Of a stretch of DNA of 64,000 nt, positions 26,033 through 34,120 are shown one piece after another. The notes under the pieces are model-generated. The model was not told the DNA's origin. It did no database searches and saw nothing but the letters and a program-made list of their open reading frames with translations. Source of the stretch: Rhizobium sp. Q54. Its GTDB lineage: Bacteria; Pseudomonadota; Alphaproteobacteria; Rhizobiales; Xanthobacteraceae. The DNA lies in NCBI GenBank assembly GCA_945907045.1, contig CAMDSH010000009.1, forward strand, positions 30,303-94,302, in the 5' to 3' direction. Positions within the stretch are counted from its first letter, which is position 1. Each line of letters opens with the position of its first letter. The translations under genes and the position numbers were made by a program.

Positions 26033-28243
26033 TTAATGCTTCACCGTCGTGAACAGCCGCACGCTTGCCCCCGGCATTAGCACTTCATCTTTCGTGTAGG
26101 AGACGTGGTTGCGCATCGCCTCGTTGAGCAGATTGCTGCCGGCGATGCCGAACGACACTTCGCTCAGGTCATTGCCCCCCGGCTTCGCCGGTTTCCATTT
26201 GTAGCTCAGCTCCGCGCGCAGATCGTTGTAGCCGGGTGTTGCGGTCTCTCCGATGGGAGCGATGTCGTTCTGCGCGAAGGCGTGCAGCAGCCGCACGCGC
26301 GCGAGCCAGCTGGCGTCGCGCCAGAACACGCCGCCCCCCAAGCGCACCGGCGGAATGCGCGGCACGTTGCTCCCGTCCGCGAACGTGGCGCGCACCACAT
26401 CGAACTGGTTTTCGAGACCGAACATGCCGCTGCCGAGCGGCGCGAGGTCCCACTGGCTCTGGAATTCGCCGCCGCGGAACGCCGCGTCGGCCTGCGAATA
26501 GATTGCCTCGTTGAGTTCGGCGGCGCCGGTGCAATCGCCGTTCTCATTGCAGGTGTTGCCGGTGAGCCGCCGGAAGATGAAGCCCTTGAACTTCGTGTAG
26601 TAGGCGGTGACTTCGAAACGGAAGGGTCCCTTGGATCGCCGCAAGCCGATTTCGATCGACTGCGCGGATTCAATTCCGAGACTTGTGTTGCCCTTGTCGA
26701 AGGTCGTCGTCGCATCGTGCATGCCGCCGGAGAACAGCTCAGCCGGTTTGGGCGCGCGTTCGACATATTGCGCGGTGACGCTGCCGGTAAGATCCCACGC
26801 AAAATTCTGGATCAGGCCGGCGCTGGCGCTTTTCGGCGTGAAGCCAACTGAAGAAGGCGTGGAGGTCATCGTTCCAACAGGATCGAATTGCCGTCCGATG
26901 CCGGAGAGGTCCACCTTCTCGATGCGCCCGGCGAGTTGCGCCTTGGTCGCGTTGCTGAACTTGAACTCGTTGAAGATATAACCGGCGATACGGCTGTTTT
27001 TGTTTGGGTCCCACAGGCCGGTCCCGTCGGGGCTGGGCGCGGTTAAGTCCTGATGCCCGCCTTGCACGCCGATCGCGGTGTTGAGCGAGGCAAAGCGCAG
27101 ATCGAACGGCGCGAGTTGCGCCTCGACGCGGGCTTCCTGCTCTTTGTTGGTGAAGGTCTGCCGCACGCCGTCGCTGGCCAGATTCGTACTGTCCGCGAGT
27201 CCGATTTCGTTGTGCTTGTAGTCGGTGAATCCGCTCCAGAAACGAATGGCGTCAACGGCGGCATTGGGCGCGCGCCATTCTCCTTTGCTCAGGACCTTGG
27301 TCTGGTTGGCGTCGATGCGCGTCTTGTGATCCTCGCCGTCGATTCCGGGGATGCGATAGAGGCTATTGTTCTGGGTGACGGCGAGCCCGACGAATCCATC
27401 GTTGAATATGTATGAGCCGCCGACCGCTTGCCCGTCGCTGCGCATGCTTGAGTTCGGCTGGCGGCCGTTGAAGGCACCCGGCTGCGTCGCGTTGGGCGCG
27501 CTGGCGGGATCGGGCGCGGTCAGATACGGATAGCGCGGCACGCGATAGTCGGATGTCGTGCGGCCGAAGGCATCGGCGTGGAAGGCGAAATTGGCCGCGC
27601 CCGCGTCGAGCAGCACCGCGCCGTCGATGCCGCTGTCGGCGGAGGTCGCTGCGCCGCGCAATTCGGTGCTGATCCCGCGTTTCGGGATCATCGCCGGGAT
27701 GCGGTTGTTGGACGTCTCCACCACGCCGCCGATCGCCTGCGAGCCGAAGCGCAGCGTCGCCGGTCCGCGTATCACTTCCACCTGGTCGGTGACGAGCGGA
27801 TCGACTGGGACGAAATGATCCTCGCCGAGGTCGGACGCGCCGTTGGCGCCGATGCCGCCTTCCTGGATGCGGACGCGATTGGCATCGAGGCCGCGGATGA
27901 TCGGACGGCTGGACGCGCCGGGCGCGAAGCTCGATCCGGTGATGCCGGGTTTGCCAAACAGAAGATCGCCGAGCGTGCTTGCGCCGCTGCGCCGGATGTC
28001 GTCGTTCGGCACCACGGTGACGGTGGCGAATTGATCGGTGACGATGGGAAGCGTGCCCTGCAGCGGCACTTCATCGCCGCCCGGCGCAGATGGCCCCGGT
28101 GGCGGCGCGCGCCGGATCGGGCTCGGTGCGGTGACCACGACTTCCGGCAACATCACCTGCGCCTGCACGGTTAAATCCGGCGCGATGAACGGGATGAGCG
28201 CGGAAGTGGCCAGAACAAAGCCACGGCGGATATTCAACGGCAT
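26033..28243 (-). CDS. TonB-dependent outer-membrane receptor, probably for zinc (ZnuD-like)
   Basis: A 736-residue receptor with a signal peptide, a TonB-box-like stretch (LPEVVVTAP), a plug domain (about residues 60-180, with RGLDANRVRIQEGG) and a 22-strand-type barrel. A short cysteine loop (NTCNENGDC) lies in the barrel. The ending, NEAMRNHVSYTKDEVLMPG, resembles what I recall of ZnuD-family zinc receptors. The upstream co-directional gene encodes a His/Cys-rich DUF2946 protein, and a Zur-like box precedes both. The ATG at 28243 has GGGAG five bases upstream; a TTG four codons earlier is less likely. Zinc is inference; copper or a metallophore is possible. Confidence 0.85.
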   Translation of the reverse strand: MPLNIRRGFVLATSALIPFIAPDLTVQAQVMLPEVVVTAPSPIRRAPPPGPSAPGGDEVPLQGTLPIVTDQFATVTVVPNDDIRRSGASTLGDLLFGKPGITGSSFAPGASSRPIIRGLDANRVRIQEGGIGANGASDLGEDHFVPVDPLVTDQVEVIRGPATLRFGSQAIGGVVETSNNRIPAMIPKRGISTELRGAATSADSGIDGAVLLDAGAANFAFHADAFGRTTSDYRVPRYPYLTAPDPASAPNATQPGAFNGRQPNSSMRSDGQAVGGSYIFNDGFVGLAVTQNNSLYRIPGIDGEDHKTRIDANQTKVLSKGEWRAPNAAVDAIRFWSGFTDYKHNEIGLADSTNLASDGVRQTFTNKEQEARVEAQLAPFDLRFASLNTAIGVQGGHQDLTAPSPDGTGLWDPNKNSRIAGYIFNEFKFSNATKAQLAGRIEKVDLSGIGRQFDPVGTMTSTPSSVGFTPKSASAGLIQNFAWDLTGSVTAQYVERAPKPAELFSGGMHDATTTFDKGNTSLGIESAQSIEIGLRRSKGPFRFEVTAYYTKFKGFIFRRLTGNTCNENGDCTGAAELNEAIYSQADAAFRGGEFQSQWDLAPLGSGMFGLENQFDVVRATFADGSNVPRIPPVRLGGGVFWRDASWLARVRLLHAFAQNDIAPIGETATPGYNDLRAELSYKWKPAKPGGNDLSEVSFGIAGSNLLNEAMRNHVSYTKDEVLMPGASVRLFTTVKH

Positions 28244-28329
28244 GAGAACTCCCAAAACCTGAAATCGCTTGCGTCGGGTCCCGGCGCGCTCCGATTGAGC
28301 ACTGCCTCAGGACCGGCGAATGATCGATG

Positions 28330-28692
28330 TCAGGCTTGTGGAGGTGCGCGTGCTTGCGGGAGGTGGAGCTGGACCGCCGTGGAAAAACGAGCGGCGGTTA
28401 TGCGCCATGCGGGCGTTGCATCCACTGGCGGCGCGATGGCCGGCGGCGGGGAGAGAACGAGCGTGGAAGCAAGATGGATGGTCGCGCAGATCGCGCAGTC
28501 GTCGTGCGCGATGCGGCCGTGATCTCTGTCCTGATGCGATGCTTCAGGCTCAGTGGCTTGCGTCTGGATCGATGCCGTTGGGGCCGGTGCGTCGCTGGAG
28601 TGGCTATGTGCGAAAGAAAGCGTGAGCTGCAGCGCGAGCGCGAACAGCGCCAGTGATCCGCTCCACTTTCTATTCACGCGAAACCAGCCCAT
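28330..28692 (-). CDS. DUF2946-like His/Cys-rich protein, possible metal handling
   Basis: About 120 residues: one hydrophobic segment (WSGSLALFALALQLTLSFAH), a His-rich stretch (HSHSSD, HQDRDHGRIAHDD) and a CAIC pair (DDCAICATIHLAS). This is the layout of DUF2946 proteins, which often sit beside TonB-dependent metal receptors. The His and Cys residues suggest periplasmic metal binding. The receptor gene follows 86 bp downstream on the same strand. ATG at 28692 is chosen; a GTG three codons upstream (28701) is possible. No enzymatic function can be assigned. Confidence 0.72.
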   Translation of the reverse strand: MGWFRVNRKWSGSLALFALALQLTLSFAHSHSSDAPAPTASIQTQATEPEASHQDRDHGRIAHDDCAICATIHLASTLVLSPPPAIAPPVDATPAWRITAARFSTAVQLHLPQARAPPQA

Positions 28693-28707
28693 CGCTCGCA
28701 CGTCCCT

Positions 28708-28727
28708 AAATGTAACATTGTAACAAT
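28708..28727. promoter_or_regulatory. candidate Zur box upstream of the DUF2946 and receptor genes
   Basis: AAATGTAACATTGTAACAAT agrees at most positions with the alphaproteobacterial Zur consensus I recall (AAATGTTATANTATAACATT), and contains the palindrome ATTGT-A-ACAAT. It lies about 15-35 bases before the DUF2946 start, where a repressor would block transcription. Zur would relieve repression under zinc shortage. Confidence 0.5.
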
Positions 28728-28774
28728 ATCGCGGGAGGCTTGCCTGTCAACGGGGCGGCGCCGGTTATTCGCAA

Positions 28775-29608
28775 TTACCGCGCCAGCCACTCCGGCACGC
28801 GCTTGAAGGCGTCGGCGCGCGCGGCGGGATTGGTGCCGACATGCACGCGCCCGGCGGGATCGGGCGTGTTGGCGAGCCCCACGCGCTCATGGAAGGGGTA
28901 ATTCTGCCGGTCGAAGTCGTGATAGGCGCCCGGATAGGTGACGAGCGAAGCGCGCGCGCTGCGGCCCTGCGCGCCAGCCACCATCTGCTCGCAGGCGTTC
29001 GCAGGCGTCCAGTCGTCCGCCGCGCCGATGAGGATGAGGGCCGGCAAGCGCGTGCTCCAGGCGGTGGCGCCAAGCCGGCGGCAATTCGGATAGAACGCGA
29101 TCACCGAGCGGAAATCCGGCTTGGTGTCGGACGGCGTCGCTTTACGCGGGCGCACGGTCCACAGCGCGGTCGTCGCGCCATGCGACCAGCCGATGAGCGA
29201 TATGCGCTCGCCGTTCACATAAGGCTGTGCTTGCAGCCAGTGCCGCGCGGCGTTGGCGTCGGCGATGCGCCCGCGCGATGCGCGCACGGGCCGCTCGCGC
29301 ATCCGGCATTGCGAGCCAAGTCCGCGCGAACTGAAACTGTCGGGAAACACCACCGCGAACCCGGCGGCGGCGAGTGCCTCACCCCAGTCCTGATAGCGCG
29401 TCCGGATCGGCTGCTGGCCTTCCGCCAGCCCGTCGCAGGTATGCAGCGCGACGATGGCAGGGAACGGCCCATCTCCGGCGGGGCGGTAGAGGGTCGCCTT
29501 CAATTGGGTATCGCCGGCCGGGATTTCGATCTGCTCGGCGGCGCGGGCGGGGGCCGATGCGGCGGCAAATACCGCGGCGGCAGCGATCAAGACTGGCATC
29601 CAACGCAT
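28775..29608 (-). CDS. secreted dienelactone hydrolase-like alpha/beta hydrolase
   Basis: A 277-residue protein with a signal peptide (VLIAAAAVFAAASAPARA). The alpha/beta hydrolase triad is visible: nucleophile serine in GWSHG, aspartate in GAADDWTP and histidine in AYHDFD. CDG and CRMRE cysteines might form a disulfide. Family members hydrolyse lactones or esters, and the periplasmic location suggests a role on an external or envelope substrate. It ends 83 bp before the DUF2946 gene on the same strand; the Zur-like box lies in that gap, so it probably belongs to a separate transcript. Confidence 0.8.
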   Translation of the reverse strand: MRWMPVLIAAAAVFAAASAPARAAEQIEIPAGDTQLKATLYRPAGDGPFPAIVALHTCDGLAEGQQPIRTRYQDWGEALAAAGFAVVFPDSFSSRGLGSQCRMRERPVRASRGRIADANAARHWLQAQPYVNGERISLIGWSHGATTALWTVRPRKATPSDTKPDFRSVIAFYPNCRRLGATAWSTRLPALILIGAADDWTPANACEQMVAGAQGRSARASLVTYPGAYHDFDRQNYPFHERVGLANTPDPAGRVHVGTNPAARADAFKRVPEWLAR

Positions 29609-29763
29609 CGAGGGCCGCCGGCAAAAAGGGTAGCTGGCCCAAAGCCTAGCACGGCTGCGTGTAAATTGGGCGTCAACTCGGAGTGGTAGAATTAGGCTTC
29701 ACGCGGGCCGTCGAATGATTATCTTAGGGGCTGACCGAATCCTGCGGGCTGGCGGAGGCCGAT

Positions 29764-29988
29764 GTGCTCAATCGATACGATCGCTTTTCGCCGCTGAGCG
29801 GCGAGGCCGAGATCAAATATCTCGATGGCGACTTCCGCGTCGTGCGCCCAGGGGCCTTCGTGCGCTGCGCCGTTACCGGCGTTCCCATTCCGCTCGAAGA
29901 GCTGAAATACTGGAGCGTGGATTTGCAGGAGCCCTACGCGACGCCTGAAGCCGTGCTGCAGCGGCAAAAGGGCAAACGCGGGAAATAG
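29764..29988 (+). CDS. DUF2093 family protein
   Basis: A 74-residue protein with the sequence character of DUF2093: YLDGDFRVVRPGAFVRCAVTG then PIPLEELKYWSVDLQEPY. The start is GTG at 29764. The family is found mainly in alphaproteobacteria and has no assigned function that I know. It ends five bases before convergent lpxK. The roughly 155 bp between it and the hydrolase gene should hold both promoters. Confidence 0.82.
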   Translation: MLNRYDRFSPLSGEAEIKYLDGDFRVVRPGAFVRCAVTGVPIPLEELKYWSVDLQEPYATPEAVLQRQKGKRGK

Positions 29989-29992
29989 CCGC

Positions 29993-30997
29993 TCAGGCGC
30001 TTCGCGCGATTTTATCCAGCAAGAATTTCTCAAAACCGCTTTCGTCTTCCAGAGCCAGCATCACCGGCAGCGCCTGCGAGCGGGCCATCAGCGCCGCCAG
30101 CGCATCGTCCCCCGCCATGCGGGCGCGGTCCTTCTCGGTGGTCAGCAGCTTGAGGTCGCCGTGCTCGGCCTGCGCGATCAGCGCGGCTGCGTCCGCCGCC
30201 GTGTAGCGGTGATGATCGGGATAAGCCTTTTCCACCGGCGCGTCGATGCCGGCGGCTTTCAACGTCGCGAAGAACTTTTCCGGATCGCCGATGCCCGCGA
30301 ACGCGAGCACCTTGCGCTTGGCGAGCGCCGCGATGGCCGCGCGATCCGGCTCCAGCATTGCGTGAAACACGGGAATCCGGCGCGTATCCGCCGCCGCGAT
30401 GACATCCGTCGCACCTGAAATCTTTCCGATCACGAGCAGTGCGTGCGTGCGTTCAAGCTGCGCGGCGAGCGGAGCCCGCAACGGTCCCGCTGGAAAAACG
30501 CAACCATTGCCCACGCCGCGCTTCCCATCGACAACCGCGAGGGCGAGATTTTTCTCGAGCGAAGGGTTTTGCAACCCGTCGTCCATCACCACGACATTGG
30601 CGCCAGCGCCTTTTGCGACCTCGGCTCCGGCGGCTCGGTCGTGCGCTACAATAGTTGGCGCGATGCGGGCGAGCAGCAGTGGCTCGTCGCCGACATCCTC
30701 CGCGCGGTGCGCTTTCGCATCGACGCGCACCGGCCCTTTGAGCCGCCCGCCATAGCCGCGCGTGAGGAAACAGGGACGCTCGCCTCTGGCGATCAGCAAT
30801 TGTGCAATCGCCATCGCGGTGGGAGTTTTTCCGCTGCCGCCGAGGGTGAAATTGCCGACGCAAATCACGGGCAGCGCCGCGTGCGCACCCGGCCGGGCCA
30901 TGCGCTGTGCCGCGACGGCGCCATACAACGCGGCGAACGGCGCGAGCAGGCCGGAATACGTTCCACGCTCCTGCCACCAGAACGAAGGTTCACGCAT
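29993..30997 (-). CDS. lpxK: tetraacyldisaccharide 4'-kinase
   Basis: Inner-membrane-associated kinase that phosphorylates the 4' position of the lipid A disaccharide. It starts MREPSFWW, a typical LpxK beginning, and has the P-loop VGNFTLGGSGKTP and the DDGLQNPSL segment. Length 334 residues. The ATG at 30997 overlaps the waaA stop by eight bases, so it is the last gene of the coupled waaA-lpxK unit. Confidence 0.95.
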   Translation of the reverse strand: MREPSFWWQERGTYSGLLAPFAALYGAVAAQRMARPGAHAALPVICVGNFTLGGSGKTPTAMAIAQLLIARGERPCFLTRGYGGRLKGPVRVDAKAHRAEDVGDEPLLLARIAPTIVAHDRAAGAEVAKGAGANVVVMDDGLQNPSLEKNLALAVVDGKRGVGNGCVFPAGPLRAPLAAQLERTHALLVIGKISGATDVIAAADTRRIPVFHAMLEPDRAAIAALAKRKVLAFAGIGDPEKFFATLKAAGIDAPVEKAYPDHHRYTAADAAALIAQAEHGDLKLLTTEKDRARMAGDDALAALMARSQALPVMLALEDESGFEKFLLDKIARSA

Positions 30998-32288
30998 GGC
31001 TTTGCTCGATACGCAACTGCATGAGATAGGGATCAAGCGCGCCGAGCGTGCGGTCAAGCGCGCCGCCGAGCGCCTCCACCGTCACGCGTGCAGCATCGGC
31101 GACACGCGCGCGCGCGGCGGGATCGCTGAGCAACGCTCCGAGCCGCATGGTGAGGGCTTCGGCGTCCTCCACCCGTTCGGCGCCGCGCGCCTGATCGAGC
31201 GCGGCGTAGATGTCGGTGAAATTTCCAACATGCGGTCCGTGCAGCAAGGCCGCGCCCAGCTTGGCGGCCTCGATCGGGTTCTGCCCGCCGTGGCGCACCA
31301 GCGAGCCGCCGATGAAGACGATGGTGGCCAGGCGATAAAGCAGGCCAAGCTCTCCGACCGTGTCGGCGATGTAGACATCCGTTTTGGCGTCGAGCGGTTG
31401 GCCGCGCGAGCGCAGCGAGGCATTGAGGCCGGCGGCGGCGGCGATCTCGGCGATGCCGGGACCGCGCTCGGGATGCCGCGGCGCCAGCAGGAGCAGCAGG
31501 CTGGGAAAACTTTGCCGCAGCCGTCTGAATGAATCCATCAGCATGGCTTCTTCGCCCGGATGCGTTGAAGCCGCCGCAATCACCGGACGCTTGCCGATCG
31601 CCGCACGCGCCGATTGCAGCATGATGTCGCTGGCGGGCGGGGCGGGGACGTCGAGCTTGAGATTGCCGGTTGTGATGATGCGCGGCGCGCCCAGTTCGCC
31701 GAAGCGCTCCGCGTCATCGCGCGTGCGCGCAAGGCACAGATCGAAACGCCCCAGCAGGCCTGCGATCATCCCGCGCATATAGCGCCAGCGCTGGAACGAG
31801 GATTCCGACAGCCGCCCGTTCACCAAAATCATCGGCACGCCGCGGCTGGTGCTCTCCAGAATAAGATTCGGCCACAGATCGGATTCGACGAACAGCGCGA
31901 GGTTCGGGCGCCAGTGATCGAGAAAGCGCGACACGAAACGCGGCGTATCGAGCGGGACGAACTGGTGGATGACGCCGCGCGGCAGCCGTTGCTGCGCGAG
32001 CCGGGCGGAGGTGATCGTTCCCGAGGTCACCAGCACGCCGACGCCGCGCGCGCGGATGCGCTCGACCAGCGGAAAGGCGGTCATCAGTTCGCCGACGCTT
32101 GCGCCGTGCACCCAGACCAGCGGCCCGCGCGGGCGCGGAATTTTGCTCCTGCCGCGCCGCTCGTCCATCCGTGCCGGATGTTCCTTGCCGCGCCTGCGGC
32201 GATAGGTGAGCAGGATCGGCGTCAAAGGCTCCGCGGCTGCGCTCAGCAACCGGTACGCGCGAAGCGCCAGCGGTACGCGCTCAATCAC
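30990..32288 (-). CDS. waaA: 3-deoxy-D-manno-octulosonic acid (Kdo) transferase
   Basis: GT30 glycosyltransferase that adds Kdo to the lipid A precursor at the inner membrane. The acceptor-binding/catalytic glutamate lies in VWVHGASVGELM, and the donor-site region includes ESDLWPNLI and GGSLVRHGGQNPIEAA. With GTG at 32288 (MIERVPLALRAYRLL) the length is 432 residues, and the start overlaps the preceding stop by eight bases, as at the next junction. An ATG at 32321 would add 11 residues and overlap by 41 bases. Confidence 0.94.
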   Translation of the reverse strand: MIERVPLALRAYRLLSAAAEPLTPILLTYRRRRGKEHPARMDERRGRSKIPRPRGPLVWVHGASVGELMTAFPLVERIRARGVGVLVTSGTITSARLAQQRLPRGVIHQFVPLDTPRFVSRFLDHWRPNLALFVESDLWPNLILESTSRGVPMILVNGRLSESSFQRWRYMRGMIAGLLGRFDLCLARTRDDAERFGELGAPRIITTGNLKLDVPAPPASDIMLQSARAAIGKRPVIAAASTHPGEEAMLMDSFRRLRQSFPSLLLLLAPRHPERGPGIAEIAAAAGLNASLRSRGQPLDAKTDVYIADTVGELGLLYRLATIVFIGGSLVRHGGQNPIEAAKLGAALLHGPHVGNFTDIYAALDQARGAERVEDAEALTMRLGALLSDPAARARVADAARVTVEALGGALDRTLGALDPYLMQLRIEQSHA

Positions 32289-32997
32289 GGCTGCCGTCTC
32301 CGCGCCGGTCGACGATTTCATAGGCGCGCGCTGTGACCTTATTGAGCGCGTTCTCGACCTCGATCCGCGCCGCTTCCAGCGTGGCGGCATCGGCATCCGG
32401 CGGCACGCGGATCGGCTTACCGGCGACGATCGCGCCGCGGCTGAACGGAAGATTGATCGCGCTGCGATCCCAGTTGTTCAACTGGATGCGGCGGCTGGTG
32501 ACCACCGCGGCGGGGAAAATAGGCCGGCCCGAGTGTTGCGCCAGCTTGACGATGCCGAGGCCGGCGACGCGCGAAACCTTCGGCACGTCGGCGGTCACGG
32601 CGATGTTGTAGTTTTCCTGCAAGGCCTGAATCATCGCCTTGAACGAAACCGCGCCGCCCTTGCGATGAAAGTCGGTTCCATGGGTGCCTGAGCCGCGAAT
32701 GGTTCCGACCCCGAGCCGTTCGGCGGCGATGGCGTTGATCTCGCCGTCGCGATGCAGCGAGATCAAAACCTTGACGCGATGATGCTCGTGCCTGGCGAAG
32801 GGCATCATAAAATGCTGGCCGTGCCACATGGTGACGATGACAGGCAGATCGCCTTCGACGCTCCCATAGATGTTCTCCGGCTCGACGGTGAACCGGCTGG
32901 TGTTCCAGACCAGGCGAAGATACCACGCGGCCGTCACCCCCAGCGCTTTTTGCACCGAGGGAGCTTTCGTCAAACGCTTGAGAGACAGGATCCGCAA
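32281..32997 (-). CDS. DUF374 lysophospholipid acyltransferase family protein (possible lipid A acyltransferase)
   Basis: A 238-residue protein of the DUF374 acyltransferase group. The catalytic His region is MWHGQHFMMPF. DUF374 members include LpxJ, reported as a lipid A secondary acyltransferase in epsilonproteobacteria, and the position right before waaA and lpxK fits a lipid A role. The start is TTG at 32997, eight bases after the DUF4170 stop, because no ATG or GTG lies before the conserved region. It is probably a late acyltransferase acting on Kdo-lipid A; the substrate is inference. Confidence 0.82.
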   Translation of the reverse strand: MRILSLKRLTKAPSVQKALGVTAAWYLRLVWNTSRFTVEPENIYGSVEGDLPVIVTMWHGQHFMMPFARHEHHRVKVLISLHRDGEINAIAAERLGVGTIRGSGTHGTDFHRKGGAVSFKAMIQALQENYNIAVTADVPKVSRVAGLGIVKLAQHSGRPIFPAAVVTSRRIQLNNWDRSAINLPFSRGAIVAGKPIRVPPDADAATLEAARIEVENALNKVTARAYEIVDRRGDGSRD

Positions 32998-33005
32998 AAT
33001 TCTGC

Positions 33006-33257
33006 TCAGCCCGCCGGCCGGGGGGCGCTGTCCGGATCGAGCAGCCGGTGCAGGTGGACGATGAAGTAGCGCATATGCGCGTTATCGACGGTGCGCTGCG
33101 CCTTCGCCTTCCAGGCGCTGTAGGCGGTGGCGTAATTGGGATAGACGCCTACGATATCGATCTTGTCGAGGTCCTTGAATTCGGTTTCGTCGAGACTGGA
33201 AAGCTCGCCGCCAAGGACGAGATGGAGCAACTGCTTGCCGGGTGTTTTTTCGGGCAT
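33006..33257 (-). CDS. DUF4170 family protein
   Basis: An 83-residue acidic-to-neutral protein with LHLVLGGELSSL, then VGVYPNYATAYSAWKAKAQRTVDNAHMRYFI in pieces: residues about 35-66 form the conserved core. The family is essentially alphaproteobacterial and has no known function. It sits 59 bp after the cysQ-like gene and eight bases before the acyltransferase gene, well inside the lipid A operon, so a regulatory or accessory part in Kdo/lipid A synthesis is plausible. Confidence 0.82.
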   Translation of the reverse strand: MPEKTPGKQLLHLVLGGELSSLDETEFKDLDKIDIVGVYPNYATAYSAWKAKAQRTVDNAHMRYFIVHLHRLLDPDSAPRPAG

Positions 33258-33316
33258 GGTCAGATCCTACTGCAGATCCGGCGATTGAACGAACGCGGGG
33301 TGATGCGAATTCGCCC

Positions 33317-34120
33317 TCAGGCGAACTCACTTTGACGATCGCACACAAGATCGATCAGCGTCTCATGACGGGCGCTTCCCGCGGCGATGAGCGCGCCGTG
33401 CCTCGAGTGCGGGCCATTATAGGTCAATATATGTCCCGTGAAATCGGTCAGCGCGCCGCCGGCTTCGTGCACCAAAAGGTCGGCTGCCGCAAGGTCCCAG
33501 TCGTTGCTGTTGTGCGAGGCGAAGGCGGCGTCGAGTTCCCCCTGCGCCACGCGTGCGAACCGCAAGGCGAGCGAGTGCACTTTCGGCTGTGGAGCGACTT
33601 GCGGGCTTAAATGAGCGAGCCGCTTGAGGTAGCGCTCCGGCGCGGCGATGCGGGCGCCGGCAAGCTCGCCGCCGCCGCTTGCTTTCAGCGGGTGGCCATT
33701 GAGCGTGGCGCCCCCGCCGGCCGAGGCGAGAAACATCTCGCCGCTCACCGGCGCATAGACCGCGGCGAGCGCCGGGCGGCCGCGCTCGGCCAGCGCAACG
33801 GCGATTGTCCAGTCGGAGCGGCCGGCGATATAGGCGCGGGTGCCGTCGATGGGATCGACGATCCAGACCGACGCGGCTGAGGTGCGCGCCAGATCGTCTT
33901 CGGTTTCTTCCGACAGCCAAGCTGCTTGCGGCGCGGCGGCTGTGAGGCGCGTTCGCAACAGATCGTTGACTGCGATGTCGGCTTCGCTCACCGGCGAGGA
34001 ATAGGCTTTCGTCCAGCTCTTGAGCGATGCGCCCTTGAAGGTGGTGAGGGCGAGTTCGCCCGCCTCGCGCATGATGGCCGTGAGGTTTTCGCGCAAGAGC
34101 GCGTGGTCACTGCCCCGCAA
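33317..34120 (-). CDS. inositol monophosphatase family protein, CysQ-like
   Basis: A 267-residue Mg-dependent phosphatase. The first metal-site glutamates are in LSEETEDD, the second motif is VDPIDGTRAYI, and the third is WDLAAADLLVHEAGG. The family includes 3'(2'),5'-bisphosphate nucleotidase CysQ and inositol-1-phosphatase; the VDPIDGT and SEE context fits CysQ better, but the assignment is not certain. The likely start is TTG at 34120, which overlaps the end of pmbA by 14 bases. The next possible start, ATG 34072, would remove the first helix. Confidence 0.85.
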   Translation of the reverse strand: MRGSDHALLRENLTAIMREAGELALTTFKGASLKSWTKAYSSPVSEADIAVNDLLRTRLTAAAPQAAWLSEETEDDLARTSAASVWIVDPIDGTRAYIAGRSDWTIAVALAERGRPALAAVYAPVSGEMFLASAGGGATLNGHPLKASGGGELAGARIAAPERYLKRLAHLSPQVAPQPKVHSLALRFARVAQGELDAAFASHNSNDWDLAAADLLVHEAGGALTDFTGHILTYNGPHSRHGALIAAGSARHETLIDLVCDRQSEFA

